A stretch of 64,000 nucleotides of DNA, taken from Rhodobacterales bacterium HTCC2255. Its GTDB lineage: Bacteria; Pseudomonadota; Alphaproteobacteria; Rhodobacterales; Rhodobacteraceae. Every line of letters begins with the position of its first letter. Position 1 is the first letter of the stretch. Both the position numbers and the translations under genes were made by a program. Where the stretch lies: NCBI GenBank assembly GCA_000153745.1, contig DS022282.1, forward strand, positions 1,780,816 to 1,844,815, given 5' to 3'. The notes beneath the pieces are model-generated. The model saw only the letters and a list, made by a program, of their open reading frames with translations, was not told the origin of the DNA and searched no databases. Below are positions 1 to 6,876 of this stretch, piece by piece.

Positions 1-136
1 AGAGAGCTGATACACCAATTAACGCTACTATTTCAGTTGAATATATCTCTTTCAAAAACATGATGAACATAAGAGCAATGACGCCTAATGTAATCCAAGC
101 ACTGTTTGTCTGAAAAAAAAGGGTCGAATTATTCAT
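1..136 (-). CDS. N-terminal fragment of an SLC13-type permease (runs off the window)
   Basis: Only the first 45 codons are present; the gene continues past the left edge. The fragment has one hydrophobic helix (about residues 14-27) followed by FLKEIYSTEIVAL, which resembles the start of SLC13/CitT-type ion-transporter permeases (hydrophobic helix, then a short K/R-E-I-x-P-T/P-E-V-V-A-L segment). The ATG lies 8 bases after the stop of the HxlR-type regulator on the same strand, so the two are probably co-transcribed. The family call rests on a short N-terminus, so the substrate is unknown. Confidence 0.5.
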   Translation of the reverse strand, partial: MNNSTLFFQTNSAWITLGVIALMFIMFLKEIYSTEIVALIGVSAL

Positions 137-144
137 TATAATAA

Positions 145-618
145 TTATATCTTGGCAAGACTTTGAAAAATTAGATCAACTTTATCTATTGGAATTTTGC
201 GTAAATGAATTTTACGTAATCCATTCTGGAATTCTTTAATTAATTTTTTATTTCCACCCATATAGTCTTTTATGGGCTTTACATATTCAGGGCTTGGTTT
301 GTGATAAGTATTACTCCAGTGAGCCAGATCAAATATAATAGGGACAAATTCAATAGCGGCTTCTGTAAGTGAGTAGATTTTTTTTTGAGAATGCAATTTG
401 TCATTGCTGACTGTTAGCATTCCAATATCTAGAAGTCGTTTGAGACGTTTAGCTAAAGTGGCTGAAGAGATACCCTCTAAACTTTTATTATACAACCTAC
501 TGTATGTCTGGCGATTAAGTACAGCAATATCACGTAGTATAATAATCGACCATTTATCACCGATTAATTCTGCAGCAAGTCCAATCGGGCATGCCTGGTT
601 ATTGTTGAAATCAAACAT
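145..618 (-). CDS. HxlR-family winged-helix transcriptional regulator
   Basis: The 157-residue protein has the hallmark HxlR opening: a Cys-Pro pair (ACPIG) near the N-terminus, then a winged helix with LIGDKWSIIILRDI and a recognition-helix region around SATLAKRLKRLLDIGML, and the terminal LTEAAIEFVPII segment. Such proteins are dimeric DNA-binding regulators, often sensing reactive small molecules through the N-terminal Cys. I use the internal ATG at 618 because an AGAGG sits 6 bases upstream of it, whereas the ATG at 633 has no ribosome site. The C-terminal 40 residues are longer than in minimal HxlR proteins. It is divergent from the small-protein operon at 740, with a perfect palindrome between them, and probably controls that operon and itself. 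Confidence 0.88.
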   Translation of the reverse strand: MFDFNNNQACPIGLAAELIGDKWSIIILRDIAVLNRQTYSRLYNKSLEGISSATLAKRLKRLLDIGMLTVSNDKLHSQKKIYSLTEAAIEFVPIIFDLAHWSNTYHKPSPEYVKPIKDYMGGNKKLIKEFQNGLRKIHLRKIPIDKVDLIFQSLAKI

Positions 619-651
619 ATAAAACCTCTTCATAAATAAAACTGGTATTAA

Positions 652-671
652 TTTGAAAGTATACTTTCAAA
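652..671. promoter_or_regulatory. Perfect 20-bp palindrome, probable HxlR operator
   Basis: TTTGAAAGTATACTTTCAAA is identical to its reverse complement over all 20 bases. It lies in the 121-bp gap between the divergent HxlR gene and the operon starting at 740, where an autoregulatory operator is expected. An AGTATACT core is plausible for a dimeric winged-helix protein. The binding assignment is inference; the palindrome is seen directly. Confidence 0.75.
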
Positions 672-739
672 ATTTTTTAGCAATACTATTTTTTATATTT
701 TGATAATTTAGAAATAACTTTAGAGTAAGGAGACTCATT

Positions 740-1021
740 ATGATACTTAAATTAACTCAAGATCTTTCGCGTGGTTTTGTGCCATGGAAAGAAATGTATT
801 TTGAAAATATAGCTAGACTTGAAGCAATTGGTGGTAAATTGATTTTTGCTGGTTCTGAGGCCAATGATGACAATAAAATGATGGTTATTATGGAGTTTGA
901 TTCAAAAGAAGCGTTACAAGCTTTTGGAGGAGATGAAGAGCTCAAAGCGAAAAGAGCAGCTGCGGGTGCATTATTAGAAACTACAGTTATTACTCCAATG
1001 AGTGATGAATCTTTTTATTGA
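740..1021 (+). CDS. Small protein, probable dimeric alpha/beta-barrel (YciI/ABM-like) fold
   Basis: First gene of the putative HxlR-controlled operon, 93 residues, with AAGGAG 7 bases before the ATG. The pattern is strand (MILKLTQDL), long helix (residues ~17-30, ARLEAIGGK), strand (LIFAGSEA), strand (KMMVIMEFDSKEAL) and helix. This matches the ferredoxin-like fold of YciI and antibiotic-monooxygenase-like proteins, but I do not recognise a named family and no catalytic residue is obvious. No signal peptide, so cytosolic. It is followed 10 bases later by an NTF2-like gene. Such folds often bind or oxidise small aromatic or reactive compounds; here that is only an inference from context. Confidence 0.6.
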   Translation: MILKLTQDLSRGFVPWKEMYFENIARLEAIGGKLIFAGSEANDDNKMMVIMEFDSKEALQAFGGDEELKAKRAAAGALLETTVITPMSDESFY

Positions 1022-1031
1022 GGTACTTAAA

Positions 1032-1361
1032 ATGGCAATATATGATCAATTAAATGCTACAATGGCTGATCGTGATACCAAAGCTTATTTGGATTTACTC
1101 CATGAAGATTGTGTATTTGTTTTCCACAAATCTGGTAATGAATTTTCAAAATCAGAATGGGCCGAAATGGTTACTGGAATGATGGCTAATGATAAGTTCA
1201 TTCAAGAGTCATCAAGATGTGTCTATGAAAATGACGACATTTTAGTGACACATAATTTCATGTCATACCCTGATGGAACCAGAGAAGCAGTTATGGGTGT
1301 TTCAACACTAAAAGATGGCCAAATAATTCGAATGGAAACTGGAGCAACATTATTAAATTAG
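1032..1361 (+). CDS. NTF2-like (SnoaL-type) small protein, paralogue of the gene at 4616
   Basis: 109 residues. The start at 1032 follows TGAGGT and leaves 10 bases after the previous stop; the longer open frame from 1002 overlaps that gene and has no ribosome site. It begins with a helix and DRDTKAYLDLLHEDCVFVFH, the usual entry of NTF2-like/SnoaL proteins, a cone-shaped fold used by isomerases, dehydratases and carrier-like proteins. The C-terminal half shares with the protein at 4616 the pattern RC-x-YEND-x-ILV, an EA-x-M turn, and a final RMETGAT. The two copies bracket the ABC transporter, so they are likely parts of one pathway. Substrate unknown. Confidence 0.72.
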   Translation: MAIYDQLNATMADRDTKAYLDLLHEDCVFVFHKSGNEFSKSEWAEMVTGMMANDKFIQESSRCVYENDDILVTHNFMSYPDGTREAVMGVSTLKDGQIIRMETGATLLN

Positions 1362-1373
1362 GAGAACATAAGG

Positions 1374-1724
1374 ATGGCTACAATCGAAGTAAAGAATTTT
1401 GAAAAAGATGCAGATGAAGTAAGTACGCCAAACAATGCACGCGTAGAAACTGTAAATATTAGTGGGCAAAGGGTAATGAAGCTAACTATCCAGCCGGGTT
1501 GGAAATGGTCTGATGATATCAAGCCATTAGTTGGAACTGATAGCTGTAAAGCTAAGCATTTGGGTGTAATAGTTGAAGGATCAATAACCTGTCGACATGA
1601 TGATGGAACTCAAGTCACTTATTCAGCTGGTGATGCTTACGCTATAGATCCGGGGCATGATGCTTGGATCGAAGGAGATACACAAGCTGTTGCCTATGAA
1701 TTTCATGGTGCTTGGGGCGAATAA
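1374..1724 (+). CDS. Single-domain cupin protein
   Basis: 116 residues in the small-protein operon. The sequence belongs to a widespread cupin type with PGWKWSDDIKPLVGTDSC, then HLGVIVEGSI, HDDGTQVTYSAGDAYAIDPGHDAW. Candidate metal or ligand residues are His in KAKHLG and His in PGHDAW; the classical two-His first cupin motif of DMSP lyases (DddL/Q/W/K) is absent, so I do not call it a DMSP lyase. Cytosolic, one jelly-roll domain. Lies 12 bases after the NTF2-like gene, with GGAG-type ribosome sites in the gap. Enzymatic or ligand-binding role unknown. Confidence 0.8.
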   Translation: MATIEVKNFEKDADEVSTPNNARVETVNISGQRVMKLTIQPGWKWSDDIKPLVGTDSCKAKHLGVIVEGSITCRHDDGTQVTYSAGDAYAIDPGHDAWIEGDTQAVAYEFHGAWGE

Positions 1725-1754
1725 CCAAATTTATTATTAATGAGGAGGAAAAAA

Positions 1755-2024
1755 ATGTTTGCAACATTTACTGATTGGGAATTTGAAAATATGGATGGTG
1801 CTCCAGATACTGCTCGAGGCATGTGGCCTATGATGCAAGCAGCTGGTGCTACTAGTTTCAAAGCAACTCAAACAGGAGAAAATACAGTACGAACAATGCT
1901 AACATGGCCAGATTCTGAAACTGCACAAGCAGCTATTGAAAAAATGAGAGCCACTGCCTTAGAGAAAATGCCAGGTAAAGTTGTCAGCACAACTGCTGGA
2001 GCTATAATGGTAGATCTAAGTTAA
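1755..2024 (+). CDS. Small protein, probable ferredoxin-like alpha/beta fold
   Basis: 89 residues from the ATG at 1755, chosen because AGGAGGA lies 5 bases upstream; the in-frame ATG at 1740 precedes that ribosome site and would translate it. Pattern: strand (MFATFTDWEF), helix (RGMWPMMQAAGA), strand (SFKATQTGENTVRTMLTWPDSE), helix (TAQAAIEKMRATAL), strand (GKVVSTTAGAIMVDL). This fits a dimeric alpha/beta barrel, but I know no named function. It closes the first block of four small cytosolic proteins and is followed by a terminator hairpin at 2049, so the downstream ABC genes have a separate promoter or depend on read-through. Confidence 0.6.
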   Translation: MFATFTDWEFENMDGAPDTARGMWPMMQAAGATSFKATQTGENTVRTMLTWPDSETAQAAIEKMRATALEKMPGKVVSTTAGAIMVDLS

Positions 2025-2048
2025 AGTTTGATTAGCTAAGTTATATTT

Positions 2049-2083
2049 AGAATGGGTATTTTTTTAATGCCCATTCTATTTTT
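2049..2083 (+). terminator. Intrinsic terminator after the small-protein operon
   Basis: A 12-bp stem (2049-2060 with 2066-2077, one G-T pair) with a 5-base T loop is followed by a T-rich run at 2079-2083. It sits 25 bases after the last stop of the small-protein block and separates it from the ABC transporter genes. Confidence 0.75.
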
Positions 2084-2200
2084 CCATATTGACTAATGCG
2101 TTTCATATTTTGAGAAAATATATAGAATATATTCTCCTACTAGACACCTTTTTTTGAAGTGTTATTGTAAATAAACTCAACAACAAAAAAGGTTTTAAGA

Positions 2201-3016
2201 ATGTCAAAAAAAATGATAGTTTCTGCGATCGCAATGGCGCTTTTAGCCACCAATGCATTTGCAGATGGGCACTGTGCATCTGGTAAAACACTTGAAAAAG
2301 GTAAATTCACCATAGCTACAGGGAACCCAGCTTATTTTCCATGGGTGTTAGATGATGCGCCTGAAAGTGGCCAAGGTTTTGAAGCTGCTGTAGCATATGC
2401 AGTAGCTGAAGAGATGGGTTTCTCTAAACAAGATGTAATATGGGTAAGGTCTTCATTTGATGAAGCTATTCAACCAGGTGTTAAAAATTTTGACGTAAAC
2501 ATGCAGCAATATTCCATAACATCTGAGCGAGATCAGGTTGTCGATTTTTCAGTACCATATTACACCGCTCCTATGGCTGTTTTAGTTGGTGCTGGTGCAA
2601 CAAATACTTCAGCAACAATTAAAGCTTTAAAGGGTCTGAAATGGGGAGCTGTTGGGTCAACTACTGCGGTCCAGAAAATAGGTTCAAGTGTTCAGCCAGA
2701 CAATGCGCCTTTACTGTACGCTGATAACGCAGATGTAAATGCTGCTATAACTGCAAATCAAATTGATGCTGCGATGTTTGATCTTCCAACAGCTCTATTC
2801 TTGAGTGCTGTGATGATTGAAGGATCAAAAGTAATAGGCCAGTTTCCATCTTCAGAAAGTGATAATGCTGATCAATTTGGTATGCTCATGGAAGAAGGAA
2901 ACCCTCTCAAGTCGTGCGTTGACGAAGCATTAAACACCATCACTGGAAATGGGATATTAGCATCTATTGAGGCGCAATGGTTACAGGACACTACCGGTGT
3001 TCCATTAATAAAGTAA
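2201..3016 (+). CDS. ABC transporter substrate-binding protein, family 3 (amino-acid type)
   Basis: 271 residues with a Sec signal peptide (residues 1-22, ending NAFADG), so periplasmic. The mature part has the family-3 layout: KGKFTIATGNPAYFPWV, QGFEAAVAYAVAEEMG, VKNFDVNMQQYSITSERDQVVDFSVPYYTAPMAVLV, and a hinge-crossing second lobe ending near residue 260. The SITSERD and VDFSVPYY motifs are typical of polar amino-acid and opine binding proteins. There is a Cys pair (about C25 and C247) that could form a disulphide. It is followed after one base by the permease gene. Because its operon is bracketed by NTF2-like paralogues, the ligand may be an unusual amino-acid-like compound and not a common amino acid. 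Confidence 0.88.
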   Translation: MSKKMIVSAIAMALLATNAFADGHCASGKTLEKGKFTIATGNPAYFPWVLDDAPESGQGFEAAVAYAVAEEMGFSKQDVIWVRSSFDEAIQPGVKNFDVNMQQYSITSERDQVVDFSVPYYTAPMAVLVGAGATNTSATIKALKGLKWGAVGSTTAVQKIGSSVQPDNAPLLYADNADVNAAITANQIDAAMFDLPTALFLSAVMIEGSKVIGQFPSSESDNADQFGMLMEEGNPLKSCVDEALNTITGNGILASIEAQWLQDTTGVPLIK

Positions 3017-3017
3017 T

Positions 3018-3851
3018 ATGAAAAAATATAAAGCGGCGGGAATGACCCGCCGCGAACACTATGAACAAAAACAACGACGTAAGTCGTTAATTATAGCTGC
3101 AATAAGTACAATATTTGTTGTTGTTGCTGTAATTATATTTGTCCCAATGACGCCAGGTTGGGAAAAGGTTCAAAAAAGTTTTTTTAACGCAACAGTGTTG
3201 GCTAAAACTTTTCCAAAATTATTAGATGCTTTTAAATTGAATATAATGATCTTTGCATGGTCTGCACCTGCGATAGCAGTTCTAGGGTTGATGATTGCAC
3301 TAGCCAGAGATGCAAAAGCCCCTGCTTTATTTCCATTGCGTATTTTTGGTGCTGCATTTACCGATATTTTTCGTGGAGTTCCTGTGATTTTGACAGTTTA
3401 CTTGATTGGTTTTGGAATACCGGGCTTGGGTCTTCCACGACCATGGAATTCACCGTTTATATGGGGATCTCTTGCATTAATTTTAACATATTCAGCTTAT
3501 GTTGCAGAAATTTTTCGTGCTGGCATAGACAGTGTGCATCCTAGCCAAAGATCTGCTGCACTATCGCTTGGCCTTTCTGAAAGACAAGTTATGAGGGATG
3601 TTATCTTACCGCAAGCGGTTCGTAATGTTGTTCCATCTCAGATGAATATGTTAATTGCTCTTCAAAAAGATGTTTCACTATTAAGTTTCATTGGCCCAGT
3701 GGAAATTTTTCGCCAAGCGGGAGTGTATAAATCTTTATTTGCTAATTTCACTCCTTATGTGGGGGCTGCAATAATTTTCTTAATAGTAACTATACCTGCT
3801 ACCCGATATGCGGATTATTTGATGGCACGACAAATGCGTGAAAGACGATAA
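3018..3851 (+). CDS. ABC transporter permease, amino-acid (HisM/GlnP) type
   Basis: 277 residues, with a basic N-terminal tail, a first helix at about residues 22-43 and a core of about five further helices. The coupling-helix region reads [32 protein letters not shown], with the EAA-like signature and the QxEAA-type spacing of family-3 permeases, followed by [24 protein letters not shown]. Only one permease gene is present, so the membrane part is presumably a homodimer. The stop overlaps the start of the ATPase gene in TAATG, which suggests translational coupling. Confidence 0.9.
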   Translation: MKKYKAAGMTRREHYEQKQRRKSLIIAAISTIFVVVAVIIFVPMTPGWEKVQKSFFNATVLAKTFPKLLDAFKLNIMIFAWSAPAIAVLGLMIALARDAKAPALFPLRIFGAAFTDIFRGVPVILTVYLIGFGIPGLGLPRPWNSPFIWGSLALILTYSAYVAEIFRAGIDSVHPSQRSAALSLGLSERQVMRDVILPQAVRNVVPSQMNMLIALQKDVSLLSFIGPVEIFRQAGVYKSLFANFTPYVGAAIIFLIVTIPATRYADYLMARQMRERR

Positions 3852-4581
3852 TGCAAAAATTAGAATTACATAATGTTATAAAACGATTTGGTAATAATAC
3901 AGTTTGCAACGGAATTAATCTTAACGTTGAGCAAGGACAAATGGTTTGTTTGATTGGAGCATCTGGTGCCGGAAAATCAACATTGCTAAGATGTATAAAT
4001 TTACTTGACCTATTGAAGATGGTGAGATATTTTTAGATGGAAAAGATATTTCTTTACCAGGTCTGAATCCACAAAGTGTACGATCAAAGATTGGAATGGT
4101 ATTTCAAAGTTTTAATTTATTTCCACATATGACTGCATTTGAAAATGCAATATTAGCGCCCAAGCGAACAAGTGGGTTATCAAAATCTCAACTTAATTCT
4201 GAGATTGAAATGCTCTTTGAGCGTTTTGATTTAGCTGAAAGAATGCATAATTATCCTGACCAATTGTCAGGTGGGCAACAGCAAAGGGTCGCCATTGTTC
4301 GAGCTCTTGCAATGAAACCTGAAGTTATGTTGTTTGATGAGATTACTTCTGCGCTCGACCCACAGCTTGTTGGTGAAGTTTTGGATGTTTTATTACAGCT
4401 TAAAAACCAAGGAATGACTATGGTTCTTGCAACGCATGAGATGCAGTTTGCTCGACAAGCTGCAGATAAGATATGCTTTCTCAAAGATGGAAAGATTGTA
4501 GAAGAAGGTTCAGCTACGGAAATTTTTAATCGCCCTAAAAAAGCTGCAACAAAAGCATTTCTAGCACGTGCATTAAAGTAA
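3851..4581 (+). pseudogene. Amino-acid-type ABC ATPase interrupted by one frameshift
   Basis: The first frame (3851-4036) encodes the N-terminus with Walker [10 protein letters not shown]; translation then hits a stop. The second frame continues with [15 protein letters not shown], the Q-loop (MVFQSFNLFPHMT), signature LSGGQQQR, Walker B VMLFDEITSALDP and the H-loop THEM. The frames join if one C is restored at 4009-4012, turning GACCTATTGAA into Asp-Pro-Ile-Glu. The total length (731 bases, two more than a multiple of three) fits exactly one lost base; the repaired product is 243 residues, normal for GlnQ/HisP-type ATPases. Every motif is intact, so a sequencing deletion is a good alternative to a true pseudogene. 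In Walker B the usual E appears as DEITSALD, as in this subfamily. Confidence 0.85.
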
Positions 4582-4615
4582 ATTTTATAATTCAAAAAAT
4601 AATTGAGGATATATA

Positions 4616-4942
4616 ATGCAACTTTTCAATAAATGGGAACAAGTTTGGGATAATAAGGATGCTAGGGCATTTTTAGACATGCATCATGCTGAGTTTGAAT
4701 TCCATTTTCATTCAAATGGAAGAATTTTGAAAAGAGTAGATATGTCGGTTGATATGGTTGCTGGTGTTATGAGTAAAGAAACAATTAAAAATAGACGATG
4801 CATATATGAAAATGACAAAATATTGGTGATCCATCAGTTTAACGAATTTGTAAGTGGGGATAAAGAAGCTCTCATGATTACGGTATTAAAGAAAGATGGA
4901 TTGATGTGGAGAATGGAAACTGGCGCAACGGAAATCAAATAA
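4616..4942 (+). CDS. NTF2-like (SnoaL-type) small protein, paralogue of the gene at 1032
   Basis: 108 residues, with GAGGAT about 6 bases before the ATG. It shares the helix-first NTF2-like start (WEQVWDNKDARAFLDMHHAEFEFHFH) and the C-terminal pattern RRCIYENDKILVIHQF, EALMITVLKKDG and RMETGAT with the protein at 1032, but has diverged elsewhere; compared with the 1032 protein the catalytic-pocket candidates His/Asp/Glu differ in part. It is the last gene of the transporter block and converges on rapZ 15 bases later. Having a second copy at the far end of the transporter suggests two related steps or a heteromeric protein. Substrate unknown. Confidence 0.7.
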   Translation: MQLFNKWEQVWDNKDARAFLDMHHAEFEFHFHSNGRILKRVDMSVDMVAGVMSKETIKNRRCIYENDKILVIHQFNEFVSGDKEALMITVLKKDGLMWRMETGATEIK

Positions 4943-4957
4943 CTTATGGATATGAGT

Positions 4958-5815
4958 CTATTTTATATCTCGGTGAATAGCTGTAACAGAACTGAATTTA
5001 TTGGATAAAATTTTAGACAGTTCTTCTGTAATTGCAACCGATCTATGTTGTCCTCCTGTGCAACCAATTGCGATAGTTAAAGATGTCTTTCCCGCTGTTG
5101 AATGTAATGGTATCCATTGTTCCATTGAATTTGAGATGTTCTTAATAACTTCTTCAGCTTCAGCTTGAGAGAATACATAATCAGCAACATCATCATCAAG
5201 TCCATTTTTTGATCGTAATTCAGTCTTATAATATGGATTATCAAGAAAGCGCATATCAAACATAAAGTCTGCATCTAATGGCACACCATTTTTATATCCA
5301 AAACTCATTACATTTATAATTATGTCTGAACTAACATCACGGTTTAAAATTAATTTTCCTATTCGATTACGTAGTTCATTAGTTTTCATTGATGATGTAT
5401 CAAGTACATAATTAGCACGAGCTCTAATCTCTGAAAGTAATGCACGCTCTTTCGTAATGCATTCAAGTAGGCTCTCACTTTCATGTATTGGATGCCTGCG
5501 GCGCGTTTCAGAATATCGACGAACCAAAACTTCATCAGCGCAGTCTAAGAAAAGAATGGTGTTTGATGCTGTTGAGTTTTCCAAATTATCAATGGTTGAT
5601 AAGAAACCAGTAAAAAAATCATTTCCCCTAACGTCTAAAGATACAGCTAAACGCTGCTCTGGTTCTTTTGGGGTATTTGAAAGTTTAGATAGATCAGATA
5701 ATAAAGCCAAAGGTAAATTATCGACACAAAAGAAATCAAGATCTTCTAAAGCTTTCATGACTTCAGATCTTCCTGCACCTGATAATCCGGTAACAAATAT
5801 AATTGATTTATTCAA
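4958..5815 (-). CDS. rapZ: RapZ, RNase adapter / nucleotide-binding protein
   Basis: 285 residues. Walker A GLSGAGRS lies at residues 10-17 (Arg replaces the usual Lys of GxSGAGKS), FFCVDNLPLALL follows at about 28-39, and the C-terminal RapZ domain ends with IAIGCTGGQHRSVAI. RapZ binds nucleotides and, in enterobacteria, presents a small RNA to RNase E; in alphaproteobacteria it usually sits with HPr-kinase/PTS-related genes, which are not seen here. The start is TTG at 5815: AAGG is placed 8 bases upstream, and no ATG is available between the upstream gene and the Walker motif. It lies 16 bases after the HAD gene on the same strand. The Lys to Arg change in the P-loop is unusual and may weaken nucleotide binding. 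Confidence 0.92.
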   Translation of the reverse strand: MNKSIIFVTGLSGAGRSEVMKALEDLDFFCVDNLPLALLSDLSKLSNTPKEPEQRLAVSLDVRGNDFFTGFLSTIDNLENSTASNTILFLDCADEVLVRRYSETRRRHPIHESESLLECITKERALLSEIRARANYVLDTSSMKTNELRNRIGKLILNRDVSSDIIINVMSFGYKNGVPLDADFMFDMRFLDNPYYKTELRSKNGLDDDVADYVFSQAEAEEVIKNISNSMEQWIPLHSTAGKTSLTIAIGCTGGQHRSVAITEELSKILSNKFSSVTAIHRDIK

Positions 5816-5831
5816 TGTTAGAACCTTATTT

Positions 5832-6671
5832 TCATTTTACATTCTCTATTAGATATGTAGGTGGTTTGCATTTTTTTAGATTTATAATTTTTTTTAGTGT
5901 GATGGTATCATTATTTCTTATAAATTCAGGAGCGTGAATACCACATTTTACAAGTAATGTATCCCACCCTGCGCTAAACCCCCCAAGAATATCATGATCT
6001 AAACTATCTCCTACCATTAAAATACGTTTTGAATTTAGAATATCTTGTAGTTTTTTGAAAATTTCTACATGAGGTTTTCCGTAAAAAACTACCCTACCAC
6101 CACATTCGCGATAATGATGGGCTAATACTCCAGCTGCTGTAATTAGTTTACCGCCAGGGCGAGGACTTAAGAGATCAGGATTTGAACAATATAGTGGAAG
6201 GTTTAAATCAAGTGCTATTTCTAAAATATCAGTCCAGTTAATGAGATCGTCACCATCAGGTAAGCCCATCAGTAGAATTGCTTGGGCAGAATGGACTGAG
6301 TCTTCAAATGAAATATCCAGACTTCCTGCCCATAGCTTGGCATCACCTTTATCACGTTCTATTGGAAAGAACTTTTTTTCATTGATTATATTTGATGATA
6401 TATCAGTCCATAGTGCTTCACCGCTTGTCATGATGGTTTCAAAGAGTGTGCTTGAGAAACCCATCATAGAAATTCGTTCTGCGTTTGATTGTGATCGTTT
6501 ACCAGAGTTTGATAATACTGCTAATTTTACATTACTTTTCTTTAAGCCGTTTAAGCATTCAATAGCTCCTTCAAAAGAAACTTTACCATCATGAAGCACA
6601 CCCCATTGATCGAATACAATAGCATCATATTCATGAACAATTTCGGATATACTGTTTATTATTTTTGTCAT
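5832..6671 (-). CDS. HAD-superfamily class IIA hydrolase (TIGR01459-type)
   Basis: 279 residues. Motif I is FDQWGVLHDG with the nucleophile Asp at residue 21; the second Asp of the classical DxD motif is replaced by Trp, as is typical of this NagD-related subgroup. SNSGKRSQSN follows as motif II, a class IIA cap (ITAAGVLAHHYRECGG) lies in the middle, and GKPHVEIF and MVGDSLDHDILGG provide motifs III and IV. It is a cytosolic phosphatase-like enzyme of unproven substrate. It is immediately upstream of rapZ on the same strand, so both are probably in one transcript. Confidence 0.85.
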   Translation of the reverse strand: MTKIINSISEIVHEYDAIVFDQWGVLHDGKVSFEGAIECLNGLKKSNVKLAVLSNSGKRSQSNAERISMMGFSSTLFETIMTSGEALWTDISSNIINEKKFFPIERDKGDAKLWAGSLDISFEDSVHSAQAILLMGLPDGDDLINWTDILEIALDLNLPLYCSNPDLLSPRPGGKLITAAGVLAHHYRECGGRVVFYGKPHVEIFKKLQDILNSKRILMVGDSLDHDILGGFSAGWDTLLVKCGIHAPEFIRNNDTITLKKIINLKKCKPPTYLIENVK

Positions 6672-6791
6672 TTAAATATTTTTTGGAGTTAAAGAATGCA
6701 AACGTATTTATTTTTAGAATGCCAATTTATTTAGACGAACATCCTAGCCATTTAATAACATCAGATTAATTTTCTAGCAATATAGAAAGAA

Positions 6792-6805
6792 AACGAACAT
6801 TCGTT
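6792..6805. promoter_or_regulatory. Inverted repeat upstream of the ABC operon at 6877
   Basis: AACGAA-CA-TTCGTT: two perfect 6-base arms with a 2-base spacer, 72 bases before the start codon of the binding-protein gene. It could be an operator. No linked regulator gene was found, so the assignment is weak. Confidence 0.35.
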
Positions 6806-6876
6806 ATTGATGTTTGATATTTATTAGTGTTCCATAACGATACTTGAAATTTATTAAATTTAGGGAGAGTTAAATT

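Noticed and set aside
398-622. 74-codon open frame opposite the HxlR gene
   Set aside because: It is a shadow of the regulator gene, with no ribosome site and no recognisable protein.
1374-1724. Cupin as a DMSP lyase (DddL/Q/W/K)
   Set aside because: The first cupin motif lacks the His pair of those enzymes, and no other DMSP genes are adjacent.
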